DNA of 6,952 bases from Thermaerobacter marianensis (GCA_020723785.1 DYIH01000087.1:1-6952); one strand, 5' to 3'. Numbered from the stretch's first letter, positions 1-5,808 are shown. Notes: generated by a model from the letters alone, not told the origin. Made by a program: numbers and translations.

Positions 1-76
1 GAACTAGTGTGCACCGTGAGCCGGGCCGATTATCCACCACCGGGCGTGGCGTCTATCGACCCGGCTACGGCACGAC

Positions 77-628
77 TCATTCGACATTCACAGTGGATAC
101 CATGCCGCTCTCCGCATGACCGGGCAGGCTGCAGATCAGCCGGTAGGTCCCGGGTTCGGTCGGAGTGAAATCGACCTCCATGGTTTGGCCGGTCTCGGCT
201 ATGGCGTGCACCAGGTTGTCATGCCCGCCGTGGTCAGCCGCCTGCCCGCCATGATCAGTCGCCTGCCCGCCGTGGTCCGAGCCGGCGGGCTCCCCGGCCG
301 CCGCCAGCTTGGCCGGCATCTTCTCGATCAGGAAGTCGTGCGGGATACCAGATTTGTTGGTATAGAACAAGCGGTAACTCTTGCCGGCACGCAGCAGTAC
401 GGTGGAGGGATCGAAATAGAACCCGGTGCGGCTGTATTTGTCCACCGCCTTCAAGCGCATCTCGGTGCGATCGCGAGCGTCGAGCGTCCTCGGTCCCTGG
501 ACGCCGCCAACCCGGTTTGCGCCCCAGGAGGCCACGACGTAGATGATGGCGGCCAGCGCCGCCACAACCATCGCGATGACAACCGGCAACCTGCTGTTAC
601 CCGACGCTTCGTGGACGGTTTGTTCCAT
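77..628 (-). CDS. Membrane-anchored cupredoxin with His-rich insert
   Basis: Predicted 183-residue single-pass protein with an extracytoplasmic type-1 copper domain. Residues 14-34 form one hydrophobic helix without a lipobox, so it is probably an uncleaved anchor. The cupredoxin fold spans about 65-183. Its four expected copper ligands are visible: His97 in IPHDF, then Cys166, His171 and Met176 in CSLPGHAESGM. Between the ligand-bearing segments, residues 117-138 form a His/Gly-rich insert built from DHGGQA-type repeats, an extra potential metal-binding tassel. By family, such proteins carry electrons or hold copper outside the membrane; the redox partner is not visible. The ATG at 628 sits 8 bases after GAGGGGG. 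A GTG at 634 would add two residues, but its spacing is only 2 bases from the end of the G-run, though 5 from GAGG. The gene is divergent from the response regulator. The domain call is firm; the physiological role is open. Confidence 0.9.
   Translation of the reverse strand: MEQTVHEASGNSRLPVVIAMVVAALAAIIYVVASWGANRVGGVQGPRTLDARDRTEMRLKAVDKYSRTGFYFDPSTVLLRAGKSYRLFYTNKSGIPHDFLIEKMPAKLAAAGEPAGSDHGGQATDHGGQAADHGGHDNLVHAIAETGQTMEVDFTPTEPGTYRLICSLPGHAESGMVSTVNVE
222..284. repeat. Three tandem 21-bp units encoding DHGGQA-type repeats
   Basis: Units start at 222, 243 and 264. Each begins TGCCCGCC and encodes, on the minus strand, a seven-residue step containing DHGG. The units differ at a few bases and the third diverges after about 15 bases. 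The in-frame period (7 codons) lets the His-rich insert of the cupredoxin grow or shrink without breaking the gene. Confidence 0.75.
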
Positions 629-679
629 CGCCACAACCCCCTCGAACCCAAGTTTCCTAAAAGATTTTCGAATCCAATT

Positions 680-695
680 ATGGACATTTCATGGA
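680..695. promoter_or_regulatory. Direct repeat ATGGA with 11-base period, candidate response-regulator site
   Basis: ATGGA occurs at 680-684 and again at 691-695, exactly 11 bases apart. It lies just upstream of the likely -35 of the response regulator gene and inside the divergent region shared with the cupredoxin gene. OmpR/PhoB-type regulators commonly bind direct half-sites spaced 10-11 bases apart, so this could be an autoregulatory site. Only two half-sites are visible and the repeat is short, so it may be chance. Confidence 0.3.
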
Positions 696-701
696 TGGTT
701 T

Positions 702-730
702 TTGTTTAAACGATGTAGAAATCGTAAAAT
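702..730 (+). promoter_or_regulatory. Likely sigma70-type promoter of the two-component operon
   Basis: TTGTTT (702-707) is followed after 17 bases by TAAAAT (725-730), in an AT-rich island within otherwise GC-rich sequence. A start near 737 would give a leader of about 65 bases. The spacer holds an inverted repeat, ACGAT (710-714) and ATCGT (721-725), which could be an operator. On the opposite strand I found no convincing -35/-10 pair for the cupredoxin gene. Confidence 0.55.
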
Positions 731-736
731 GTTCAA

Positions 737-775
737 GGGGCGATGCATTTCGGCGCCCCCAGGACCTGCGGGTCC
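737..775 (+). promoter_or_regulatory. Two adjacent hairpins in the leader of the response regulator mRNA
   Basis: GGGGCG (737-742) pairs with CGCCCC (754-759) across an 11-base loop. Immediately after, GGACC (762-766) pairs with GGTCC (771-775) across a 4-base loop. Both lie between the predicted transcription start and the ribosome binding site at 790-796. There is no U-tract, so they are not classic terminators. They may stabilise the leader or serve as a binding site; no known riboswitch is recognised. Confidence 0.4.
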
Positions 776-802
776 GATACTGCAATTCTGGAGGGGCGGC
801 AG

Positions 803-1537
803 GTGGCTGGAGAACGGATTCTGGTGGTTGACGATGAACCCTCCGTCGTCAATGTGGTTAGAGCATACCTGGAAAAAGAAGGTTATAACGTGATCACCGC
901 TCGCGACGGCCCGTCGGCCTGGGCCGTCTTCCAGCAGGAAAAACCGGTCCTGGTCGTGCTGGACCTGATGCTGCCGGGGATATCGGGGGAGGAGATCTGC
1001 CGGCGCATCCGGAACGCCGGGGAAACGCCGGTGATCATGCTCACCGCCCGGTCAGAGGAGACGGACAAGATCATCGGCCTCAAGCTGGGCGCCGATGATT
1101 ACGTGACCAAGCCCTTCAGCCCTCGGGAACTGGTCGCTCGGGTGGAGGCGGTGCTGCGGCGGGCGCGGGCGATGACCAACGGCGCGGCGGCGGGCGCGTT
1201 GTCCGGCGGCCACGAGCCGCCGGACGGTCCGACCCGCATCGCGCGCGGTCCACTGGTCATCGACGCGGAGCAGCACCAGGTATGGCTGGACGGTGTACCG
1301 GTTGAACTCACGCCGACGGAATTCCGCCTCCTGGAAACCCTCGCCCGGCGCCCGAACCGGGTCTTCACCCGCCTGGAGCTGGTGGAACGGATCCAGGGCG
1401 AGGCCTACGAGGGCTACGAGCGCACCATCGACAGCCACGTCAAGAACCTGCGGAAAAAGCTGCGCCGGAAGGGCTGCGAGGCCAACTGGATCAAAACGAT
1501 CTTCGGGGTGGGCTATAAATTTGTCGAACCTTCGTAA
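803..1537 (+). CDS. OmpR/PhoB-family response regulator
   Basis: Predicted 244-residue DNA-binding regulator phosphorylated by the downstream kinase. The receiver domain (about 4-120) has the acidic pair Asp10-Asp11, phosphoacceptor Asp54 in VLDLMLPG, Thr81 and Lys103 in the KPF motif, so all catalytic positions are intact. A long Ala/Gly/Pro-rich linker (about 123-147) joins it to a winged-helix output domain (about 148-240). That domain carries the usual LTPTEFRLLETLARRPNRVF helix and a C-terminal wing ending GVGYKF. The GTG at 803 is chosen because GGAGGGG (790-796) lies 6 bases upstream and the receiver begins directly after it. An ATG at 743 in the same frame would prepend 20 residues unlike the family and sits inside a hairpin. 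Cotranscribed with the kinase. Target genes are unknown; by position, the cupredoxin gene or the neighbouring metal cluster are candidates. Confidence 0.93.
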   Translation: MAGERILVVDDEPSVVNVVRAYLEKEGYNVITARDGPSAWAVFQQEKPVLVVLDLMLPGISGEEICRRIRNAGETPVIMLTARSEETDKIIGLKLGADDYVTKPFSPRELVARVEAVLRRARAMTNGAAAGALSGGHEPPDGPTRIARGPLVIDAEQHQVWLDGVPVELTPTEFRLLETLARRPNRVFTRLELVERIQGEAYEGYERTIDSHVKNLRKKLRRKGCEANWIKTIFGVGYKFVEPS

Positions 1538-2732
1538 AAACCTCCGGCATTGGTTGAAACCCAACCTCCACGCCAGGATGCTGCTGGCCTTCGTGGTCCT
1601 TTCCGTCGTCACCCTGGCCCTCGCCGCCCTCTTCGCCACCCAGTTCGTGACCTTCCACTACCTGCACCACCTGGTCCTGTCCCGCTTGGACCCGGACCAC
1701 CTGAGGGGTCCGCTGGGGCCGGCCATGCAGCAGACCCTGGACCGGTTGAACGGCCCGGAGCGCGCCCTGCTGACCCGCATCAACTACGGCATCCTCCAAG
1801 CCGGCGCCCTGGCCCTGGGCATCAGCGTTCTGCTGAGCTACCTCCTGTCCCGCCGCATCACACGGCCCATCACGGTAATGCACGGGGCGGCCATGCGCAT
1901 GTCGCGAGGAGATTTCTCCCAGCGCGTGCCCGTTATCGGCAACGACGAAATCGGGGAACTGGCCCGGGCCTTCAACCACATGGCGGGCAGTCTGGAAGAA
2001 GCCGACCGGCTGCGCAAGCACATGGTGGCAGACCTGGCCCACGAGCTGCGCACCCCCCTCACCGGCCTGCGCAGTTACGTCGAAGCGCTCAAGGACGGTG
2101 TCATGCCCGCCAACGAGCAGACCCTGCGGACGTTGCTGGAGGAAACCCTCCGGCTGCAACGGCTGGTCCAGGAACTGCACGAGCTGTCCCTCCTGGACGC
2201 CAACGCGCTGGCGCTGGAGGCTCTGCCGGTCGACCCGGCGGCTGTCATCAGGCAGGCCGCCGCTTTCCGCCAGTCGGAGATGACAGCCAAAGGTCAGCGT
2301 CTGGAAATCGACCTGCCTGCGGACCTGCCAAAGGTGCGAGCCGACCCGGACCGGCTGGCCCAGATACTGCAGAACCTGCTGGCCAACGCCATCACCCATA
2401 CCCCGGAAGGCGGGACCATCAGCATAAGCGCCTCCCGGGACGCCCACGCCGCCGGCGGAGCCGCCGCTCCTGGCGGCGGTTCGCGACCGATGGTGCGGGT
2501 GACCGTCGCCGACACCGGCCCCGGCATCCCCCCCGACGAACTCCCATACATCTTCGAACGCTTCTACCGGGCCGATCCCTCCCGCGATCGGGCGACCGGC
2601 GGCACCGGGTTGGGGCTCACCATCACGCAGAAGTTGGTCGAGGCCCACGGCGGAACGATCCGGGCCGGGAACCGGCCGGGAGGAGGGGCTGTCTTTGCCT
2701 TCACACTGCCAACGGCCGCACCGCAAGACTGA
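1521..2732 (+). CDS. Membrane sensor histidine kinase (HAMP-HisKA-HATPase_c)
   Basis: Predicted 403-residue partner of the preceding regulator. TM1 is about 20-44 and TM2 about 92-112. They flank a short extracytoplasmic loop of about 45 residues that starts with HYLHH, too small for a large ligand-binding domain. HAMP follows at about 110-165. The HisKA domain has phosphoacceptor His174 in DLAHELRTPL. The ATPase domain shows the N box (Asn289 in LLANA), DTGPGI (331-336), FERFYR and GGTGLGL (360-366). An Ala/Gly-rich loop (about 308-322) interrupts the ATPase domain before DTGPGI. The TTG at 1521 overlaps the regulator by 17 bases and follows a GGGGTGGG stretch at about 8 bases, which fits translational coupling; ATG at 1578 (residue 20) is the alternative. 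Kinase domains resemble the BaeS type. The signal is unknown; metal or envelope stress is a guess from context. Confidence 0.92.
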   Translation: MSNLRKNLRHWLKPNLHARMLLAFVVLSVVTLALAALFATQFVTFHYLHHLVLSRLDPDHLRGPLGPAMQQTLDRLNGPERALLTRINYGILQAGALALGISVLLSYLLSRRITRPITVMHGAAMRMSRGDFSQRVPVIGNDEIGELARAFNHMAGSLEEADRLRKHMVADLAHELRTPLTGLRSYVEALKDGVMPANEQTLRTLLEETLRLQRLVQELHELSLLDANALALEALPVDPAAVIRQAAAFRQSEMTAKGQRLEIDLPADLPKVRADPDRLAQILQNLLANAITHTPEGGTISISASRDAHAAGGAAAPGGGSRPMVRVTVADTGPGIPPDELPYIFERFYRADPSRDRATGGTGLGLTITQKLVEAHGGTIRAGNRPGGGAVFAFTLPTAAPQD

Positions 2733-2747
2733 GTTGGCAACCGGCGG

Positions 2748-3569
2748 CTACAATGCCCCGCCGCCGGCGGCTGCACGGCGCAGCTTGCGGCCGTAGAAGG
2801 AGCGGCCCACCACCAGGAGATACCCGCCGTAAAACAGCAGCTGCAGCAGCGACGGGGTCGCCGTGTAACCGATGAACGCGTGGAGCAGGCGCCCCACCAA
2901 GCTTTCGTCGGCAATCAGCCGGCTCGTGTCCCAGACGTTCTCCACAAGGGCGGGCAGCAGGCCTATTCCTGTGAGGGCATGAGCGATATGGGACATCAGT
3001 CCCGCGGCGACGAATACCAGGAGCCAGCCGGTGACCAGGAAAAAGCGTTTCAGATCGAGGCGCACCGTCGTCCTGAACACCAGGTAGGCGATCAGCCCCG
3101 CGGCAACGAGGCCGGCCAGCGCGCCGCCCAGGAGCCCGCCTCCCTGGTTGATGGTCGGCGCCGCGAGGAACAGGGCCGTCTCCAGGCCCTCGCGCAGCAC
3201 GGTGACGAACGCCAGGAAAGCCAGGCCCAGCACCTGGCGGCTGGAGAGCGCGGCCTCCATCCTGGCTTCCAACTCGCCCTTGATGGAGCGGCTGTTCCTC
3301 TGCATCCACAGCACCACGGTCGTCAGCACCGCCACCGCCAACAGCGCGACGACCACTTCAAAGATTTCAGCCGATTCGCCTTCAAACTCCAACCCCAGGC
3401 GCTGCAGCATCACGGCCACGGCGGCGCTGAGCGCGGCGGCCAGGCCCGCCCCGCCCCAGATATATTTAACGGATGATCGTTGTCCCAATTTGTTTAGATA
3501 ACCGAACAGTATCCCCAGAATAAGGAATGCCTCCAGACCTTCTCGTATGGTGATCAACAGGCCTGCCAC
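2748..3569 (-). CDS. efeU: FTR1/EfeU-family high-affinity iron permease
   Basis: Predicted 273-residue polytopic inner-membrane permease of the oxidase-dependent iron transporter family, close to the length of E. coli EfeU. Two REGLE iron-binding motifs are present, at residues 9-13 (TIREGLEAFLI) and 126-130 (VLREGLETALF), with about seven hydrophobic helices. A late FIGYTATPSLLQL segment matches the family's GYxxxPS region. By family it moves iron inward, often after Fe(II) oxidation by a copper or haem partner. No EfeO or EfeB is in the window. The GTG at 3569 is chosen because GAGGGGTGG lies 9 bases upstream, the REGLE helix then begins at the family-typical position, and a Fur-box promoter lies directly upstream. 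An ATG at 3707 is in frame but would translate through that promoter. Its 3' end meets the kinase gene 15 bases away. The symbol reflects family membership, not proven orthology. Confidence 0.92.
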   Translation of the reverse strand: MAGLLITIREGLEAFLILGILFGYLNKLGQRSSVKYIWGGAGLAAALSAAVAVMLQRLGLEFEGESAEIFEVVVALLAVAVLTTVVLWMQRNSRSIKGELEARMEAALSSRQVLGLAFLAFVTVLREGLETALFLAAPTINQGGGLLGGALAGLVAAGLIAYLVFRTTVRLDLKRFFLVTGWLLVFVAAGLMSHIAHALTGIGLLPALVENVWDTSRLIADESLVGRLLHAFIGYTATPSLLQLLFYGGYLLVVGRSFYGRKLRRAAAGGGAL

Positions 3570-3595
3570 GGCAATATTCCACCCCTCACTGTCTC

Positions 3596-3614
3596 GATCT
3601 TGATTATCATTATC
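3596..3614 (-). promoter_or_regulatory. Fur box upstream of the iron permease
   Basis: Read on the minus strand, the 19 bases are GATAATGATAATCAAGATC. They match the classical Fur consensus GATAATGATAATCATTATC at 17 of 19 positions, the two mismatches lying in the last arm. The box starts on the -10 element and ends about 26 bases before the GTG start. By established Fur biology, iron-loaded Fur would block transcription here and iron shortage would release it. Confidence 0.88.
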
Positions 3615-3638
3615 ATCGGCAATGGCCCCTGTTGTCAA
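3609..3638 (-). promoter_or_regulatory. Sigma70-type promoter of the iron permease
   Basis: On the minus strand a perfect TTGACA (3638-3633) is followed after 18 bases by GATAAT (3614-3609). The -10 is the first hexamer of the Fur box, so repressor and polymerase would compete. Transcription would start near 3602, giving a leader of about 33 bases that contains the ribosome binding site at 3587-3579. Confidence 0.82.
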
Positions 3639-3658
3639 GAACGAAATTGAACAAATCA

Positions 3659-3696
3659 GCCCCTGAGCCCGCCATGCAGCCAGCAAGCTCAGGGGC
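3659..3696 (-). terminator. Hairpin after the Asp-box gene, candidate terminator
   Basis: GCCCCTGAGC (3659-3668) and GCTCAGGGGC (3687-3696) form a perfect 10-bp stem with an 18-base loop. It lies 21 bases past the stop of the Asp-box gene and just before the permease promoter. On the minus strand the stem is followed by TGATTTGTTC, only a weak U-rich tract, so it may be an inefficient or Rho-assisted terminator. It plausibly insulates the Fur-controlled gene from upstream transcription. Confidence 0.55.
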
Positions 3697-3717
3697 CGGC
3701 ATACCACGTTTTTTTCG

Positions 3718-4622
3718 TTACCGGGAGTCCTGATGCAGGGAGGTCCAGGTCCGCCCCCCGTCGCCGCTGCGAACCACCCGCCCCTCGCCGTCGATGGCCA
3801 GGATCACCTCCGGCCTGTCCTCCGCGGCGGCCAGCATCGTGCCGGGCGGCGCCACCTGTTCCCAGGACTGCCCGCCGTTGCGGCTCATCATGACGCCGTC
3901 CTGAGTGGTCGCGAACAGCATACCGGTTTTCCGCTGAAAGGAGAGGCTGGCCACCATGCCCCCCTGCAGGCCGGCCGGAGCCCACGTCCGGCCGCTGTCG
4001 CGGCTGACCAGAACGCCCTGTGACATCGTCCCGATGTAGACGACCTCCGGCGTGCCCGGAGCCACCGCCAGGGCATGAACGCCTTCGGGGACCTGAGCGC
4101 CGAAGGCGCTCCAGCTTCTGCCGCCGTCTTCGCTGCGCAGCAGGCCGCGTCCCACCACATAAGCATACAGGCGCCGCGGATCATCCGGCGAACCGCCAGG
4201 CCGTGGAAATCTGCATCGGCCATTTCGGGGTTGCCCACCTGCCACGTGCGCCCGCCGTCCTCGCTCTTGTAGAAACCCAGGTGGGCTCCGATGTAGATAT
4301 AGCGAGGATCCTGCGGAGAGATGGCCATGCCCATGACGTCCGTGCGCAGGGGCAACGCCTCCCACGTCTTGCCCCCGTCCGTCGTTCGCAGGAGCCCCTC
4401 GTGGTGGCCCAGGTAGGCAACATCGGAGTTGGCGGGGTCAAGCGCCAGGACGTGCTTGTCCTGCGTCGCCACACGTCCTTGGCCGCCCGTCGCTCGCTGG
4501 CCGGCGGGCGTGCCGGTCTTCAGGCTCACGACCAGGGCCACGACCGCCGCGGCCCCGAGGAGCAACCAGAAAACATACGGTGAGAACTTCTGAGGAGCCC
4601 TCTTCTGCTGTTTCTTCGCCAT
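3718..4622 (-). pseudogene. Membrane-anchored Asp-box (BNR) repeat propeller protein, frameshifted
   Basis: The sequence reads as one 301-residue protein if one base is restored at about 4191-4192. As written, the first frame covers 4622 to the break and then runs on out of register to a stop at 3888. The second frame continues the protein from the break to the stop at 3718. An N-terminal anchor helix (about 15-34) follows a basic start. Six Asp-box motifs of the SxDxGxTW type lie at repaired residues 80-87, 120-127, 164-171, 207-214, 247-254 and 286-293, spaced 39-44, as in sialidase-like beta-propellers. Asp-boxes are structural, and no catalytic sialidase residues are evident, so enzymatic function is not claimed; a binding or assembly role outside the membrane is possible. 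The ATG at 4622 has AGGGG 9 bases upstream and lies 29 bases after the lipoprotein gene. Both halves keep clean family sequence, so the break is recent or a sequencing error. Confidence 0.85.
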
Positions 4623-4651
4623 AGCCCTCTTCCCCTTCGGGGCAGCGGACC

Positions 4652-4858
4652 CTACTTCATCTTGCTGTGGTCCATTCCCGGCATGTTCTGATCGTTCATC
4701 TTGTTGTGGTCCATACCTGACATGTTCTGGTCGTTCATCCGCTGGCCGCCATCGCTTTTGGCCGGTTCGGCCTTGCCGCCGCCGCACCCGGCCAGGATGA
4801 GCGCCGCCAGCAGGACGCCTGTCGCCACGATGCCGCGAAAAATCACCGATTTTTTCAC
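4652..4858 (-). CDS. Small Met/His-rich lipoprotein, probable copper or silver binder
   Basis: Predicted 68-residue precursor. A basic start (VKKS) and hydrophobic core end in the lipobox LAGC, so Cys25 would be lipidated, leaving about 44 residues tethered outside the membrane. The mature part has a Gly/Lys/Asp spacer and then two near-identical 13-residue units, MNDQNMSGMDHNK and MNDQNMPGMDHSK, with seven Met and two His in 28 residues. MDHxxM-type motifs recur in periplasmic Cu(I)/Ag(I) binders such as the PcoE/SilE and CopB-like tails; the metal here is inferred from that resemblance. The GTG at 4858 is preceded by GGGAGG at 7 bases. An in-frame upstream start at 4999 would overlap the DUF3105 gene and bury the signal peptide. 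It follows DUF3105 by 47 bases and precedes the Asp-box gene by 29, consistent with one operon. Confidence 0.82.
   Translation of the reverse strand: MKKSVIFRGIVATGVLLAALILAGCGGGKAEPAKSDGGQRMNDQNMSGMDHNKMNDQNMPGMDHSKMK
4658..4735. repeat. Two tandem 39-bp units in the Met-rich lipoprotein gene
   Basis: Units at 4658-4696 and 4697-4735 differ at only a handful of positions and start with CATCTTG. They encode the two 13-residue Met/His units, so the number of metal-binding motifs could change by unit gain or loss while staying in frame. Confidence 0.85.
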
Positions 4859-4905
4859 CGACCCGCCTCCCGATAAATCGTATGCTGCCCGCGCCATGGA
4901 TCCTC

Positions 4906-5469
4906 TCACTCCCCGTGGTGATCGATCCCGATGTAGCGGTCGATGAAGGCCTGTGCCCTGGCCGCGTCCCAGGAATTGAGCCGCAGGATCTTCCGCCACG
5001 CCGTCAGGATGACGGCCGAATCCTTGTCCTCCCTCGGCACGACGACGACCGCCCGGCCGTCACCGGGATAGCGGTCCGCCAGTCCTCGCAGGTCGGCCAG
5101 CACTTCGTCCGGCAGGCCGGGCCGGTAGTAGATTACCACGTGGCCGTCTTCCAGGTTGTGTATCAACCGCTCCGGCGGGACCGGCTCCTCGTAGAAACCC
5201 GGAACGGCCATGTTCTCGGCGTGCGGCCCGTTGGCCGGCGGGTCGCTCTTATACGGCCCGTGGGGCTCCGACAGGCTCTTGAGGTGATATGTGGTCTGCT
5301 TGGCCACCGTTTCCACCCCGGGGGGCTCCGGCCCGCGGCGGTTGGGCGCCTGGGCCAGGACGATCAGCCCGGCCAGGGCCAGCCCGCCCAAAACATAATA
5401 CACTGCCGGGGAACGCCGCCTGACGGGACCGCGCCTCCCGTTCCTTCCTCCTGGACGATTTTTCGACAA
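4906..5469 (-). CDS. Membrane-anchored DUF3105 protein
   Basis: Predicted 187-residue protein: a strongly basic N-terminus (1-20), one membrane helix (about 22-40), then an extracytoplasmic DUF3105 domain (about 54-180). The family hallmarks are clear: SDPPANGPH (75-83), a GFYEEPVPPERLIHNLEDGH stretch (91-110) and VVIYYRP. His83 and His104 correspond to the conserved histidines, which could bind a metal, although the biochemical function of the family is not known to me. A polar tail ends DHHGE. The TTG at 5469 has GAGG 8 bases upstream and lies 17 bases after the stop of the preceding gene. A TTG at 5499 would add ten residues and overlap that gene. Its place between two metal-ligand-rich small proteins suggests envelope metal handling, but this is inference. 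Confidence 0.85.
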   Translation of the reverse strand: MSKNRPGGRNGRRGPVRRRSPAVYYVLGGLALAGLIVLAQAPNRRGPEPPGVETVAKQTTYHLKSLSEPHGPYKSDPPANGPHAENMAVPGFYEEPVPPERLIHNLEDGHVVIYYRPGLPDEVLADLRGLADRYPGDGRAVVVVPREDKDSAVILTAWRKILRLNSWDAARAQAFIDRYIGIDHHGE

Positions 5470-5486
5470 CGTCCCAACCTCGCTCT

Positions 5487-5690
5487 CTACCTGTGGCAAC
5501 AGCCGCCATGCCCGCCGTGGGTCTGTTGCCGCTCCTCCGCGTCCTGCCCTTCCTTCGCGTCACCCTTGCCGGAGGAAGCCCGATCGTGCCCGCCCTCCCG
5601 TTGGCGGCCGTGTCCCCCGCAACCGCCGCGGTGCAGGAGGAACATGGCTCCAACGAGCGCGACAGGCACCAGCCACTGCGTCCATTCCAC
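5487..5690 (-). CDS. Small one-helix protein with His/Gly/Cys-rich tail
   Basis: Predicted 67 residues: a short helix (about 5-20, WLVPVALVGAMFLLH) and then a charged soluble tail bracketed by metal-ligand clusters. HRGGCGGHG lies at 20-28, HGGHGGCCHR at 58-67, and a Lys/Glu/Gln-rich spacer between. Six His and three Cys in the tail suggest metal binding; the side of the membrane is uncertain. The GTG at 5690 has AAGGGGG 8 bases upstream, and the helix begins at once after it. An in-frame ATG at 5744 would add 18 non-hydrophobic residues and start within the inverted-repeat element. It resembles in style the short membrane proteins with GGHGGH tails near copper genes, but I do not recognise a named family. 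Probably the first gene of the cluster through the Asp-box protein. Confidence 0.68.
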   Translation of the reverse strand: MEWTQWLVPVALVGAMFLLHRGGCGGHGRQREGGHDRASSGKGDAKEGQDAEERQQTHGGHGGCCHR

Positions 5691-5729
5691 GTCAATCGCC
5701 CCCTTGGCCGGGGTAACCGGGCCGGTTTG

Positions 5730-5808
5730 GAGCCTGTCGCACAAATGGCCTCCATTTTGATTGGCGGCCCCACCGATTGCTCCGTGACAAAGGTTGCGCG
5801 ACAGGCTC
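5730..5808. mobile_element. 79-bp MITE-like element with terminal inverted repeats
   Basis: GAGCCTGTCGCACAA (5730-5744) and TTGCGCGACAGGCTC (5794-5808) are inverted repeats of 15 bp with one mismatch. They are flanked immediately by TTTG on the left (5726-5729) and TTTG on the right (5809-5812), which fits a 4-bp target duplication. The 49-base interior encodes no transposase, so this would be a non-autonomous element or collapsed IS remnant. It lies just upstream of the small His/Cys-rich gene and next to a gene remnant. The alternative is a long-loop RNA hairpin or an operator pair; a 4-base duplication can arise by chance. Confidence 0.55.

Noticed and set aside
1..76. Terminator for the cupredoxin gene
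   Set aside because: Some short complementary GC words occur, but no clear stem followed by a T-tract on the minus strand.
222..284. Tandem repeats as a CRISPR array
   Set aside because: The units abut without spacers, are only 21 bp, and encode an in-frame His-rich peptide.
1491..2726. Long minus-strand open frame opposite the kinase gene
   Set aside because: Low-complexity Gln/Gly/Val-rich translation with no domain; it mirrors the real kinase frame in GC-rich DNA, whose motifs are intact.
2759..2771. GCCGCCGGCGGC palindrome as a terminator between the convergent kinase and permease genes
   Set aside because: It lies inside the permease coding end, has no loop or T-tract, and such words are expected in GC-rich DNA.
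1550..2875. Long plus-strand open frame in a second register over the kinase
   Set aside because: Arg/Pro/Gly-rich translation typical of out-of-frame GC-rich sequence; the HAMP/HisKA/HATPase protein occupies the other frame.
3570..3707. N-terminal signal-peptide-like extension of the iron permease beginning at an ATG
   Set aside because: It overlaps a full promoter and Fur box, is absent from typical EfeU proteins where the first REGLE lies near residue 10, and a better start with a ribosome binding site exists at 3569.
3687..3715. Plus-strand terminator made of the 3659-3696 hairpin and the T-tract at 3709-3715
   Set aside because: The T-tract is 12 bases from the stem and no plus-strand gene ends nearby; the hairpin makes more sense for the minus-strand gene.
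4875..4882. AAATCGTA also present at 719-726, as a shared operator
   Set aside because: An eight-base match alone is weak, and the copy before the Met-rich lipoprotein lacks the surrounding inverted repeat or promoter seen upstream of the regulator.
4882..5760. Plus-strand open frame of about 292 codons opposite DUF3105
   Set aside because: No domain is evident, and clear DUF3105 motifs lie on the minus strand.
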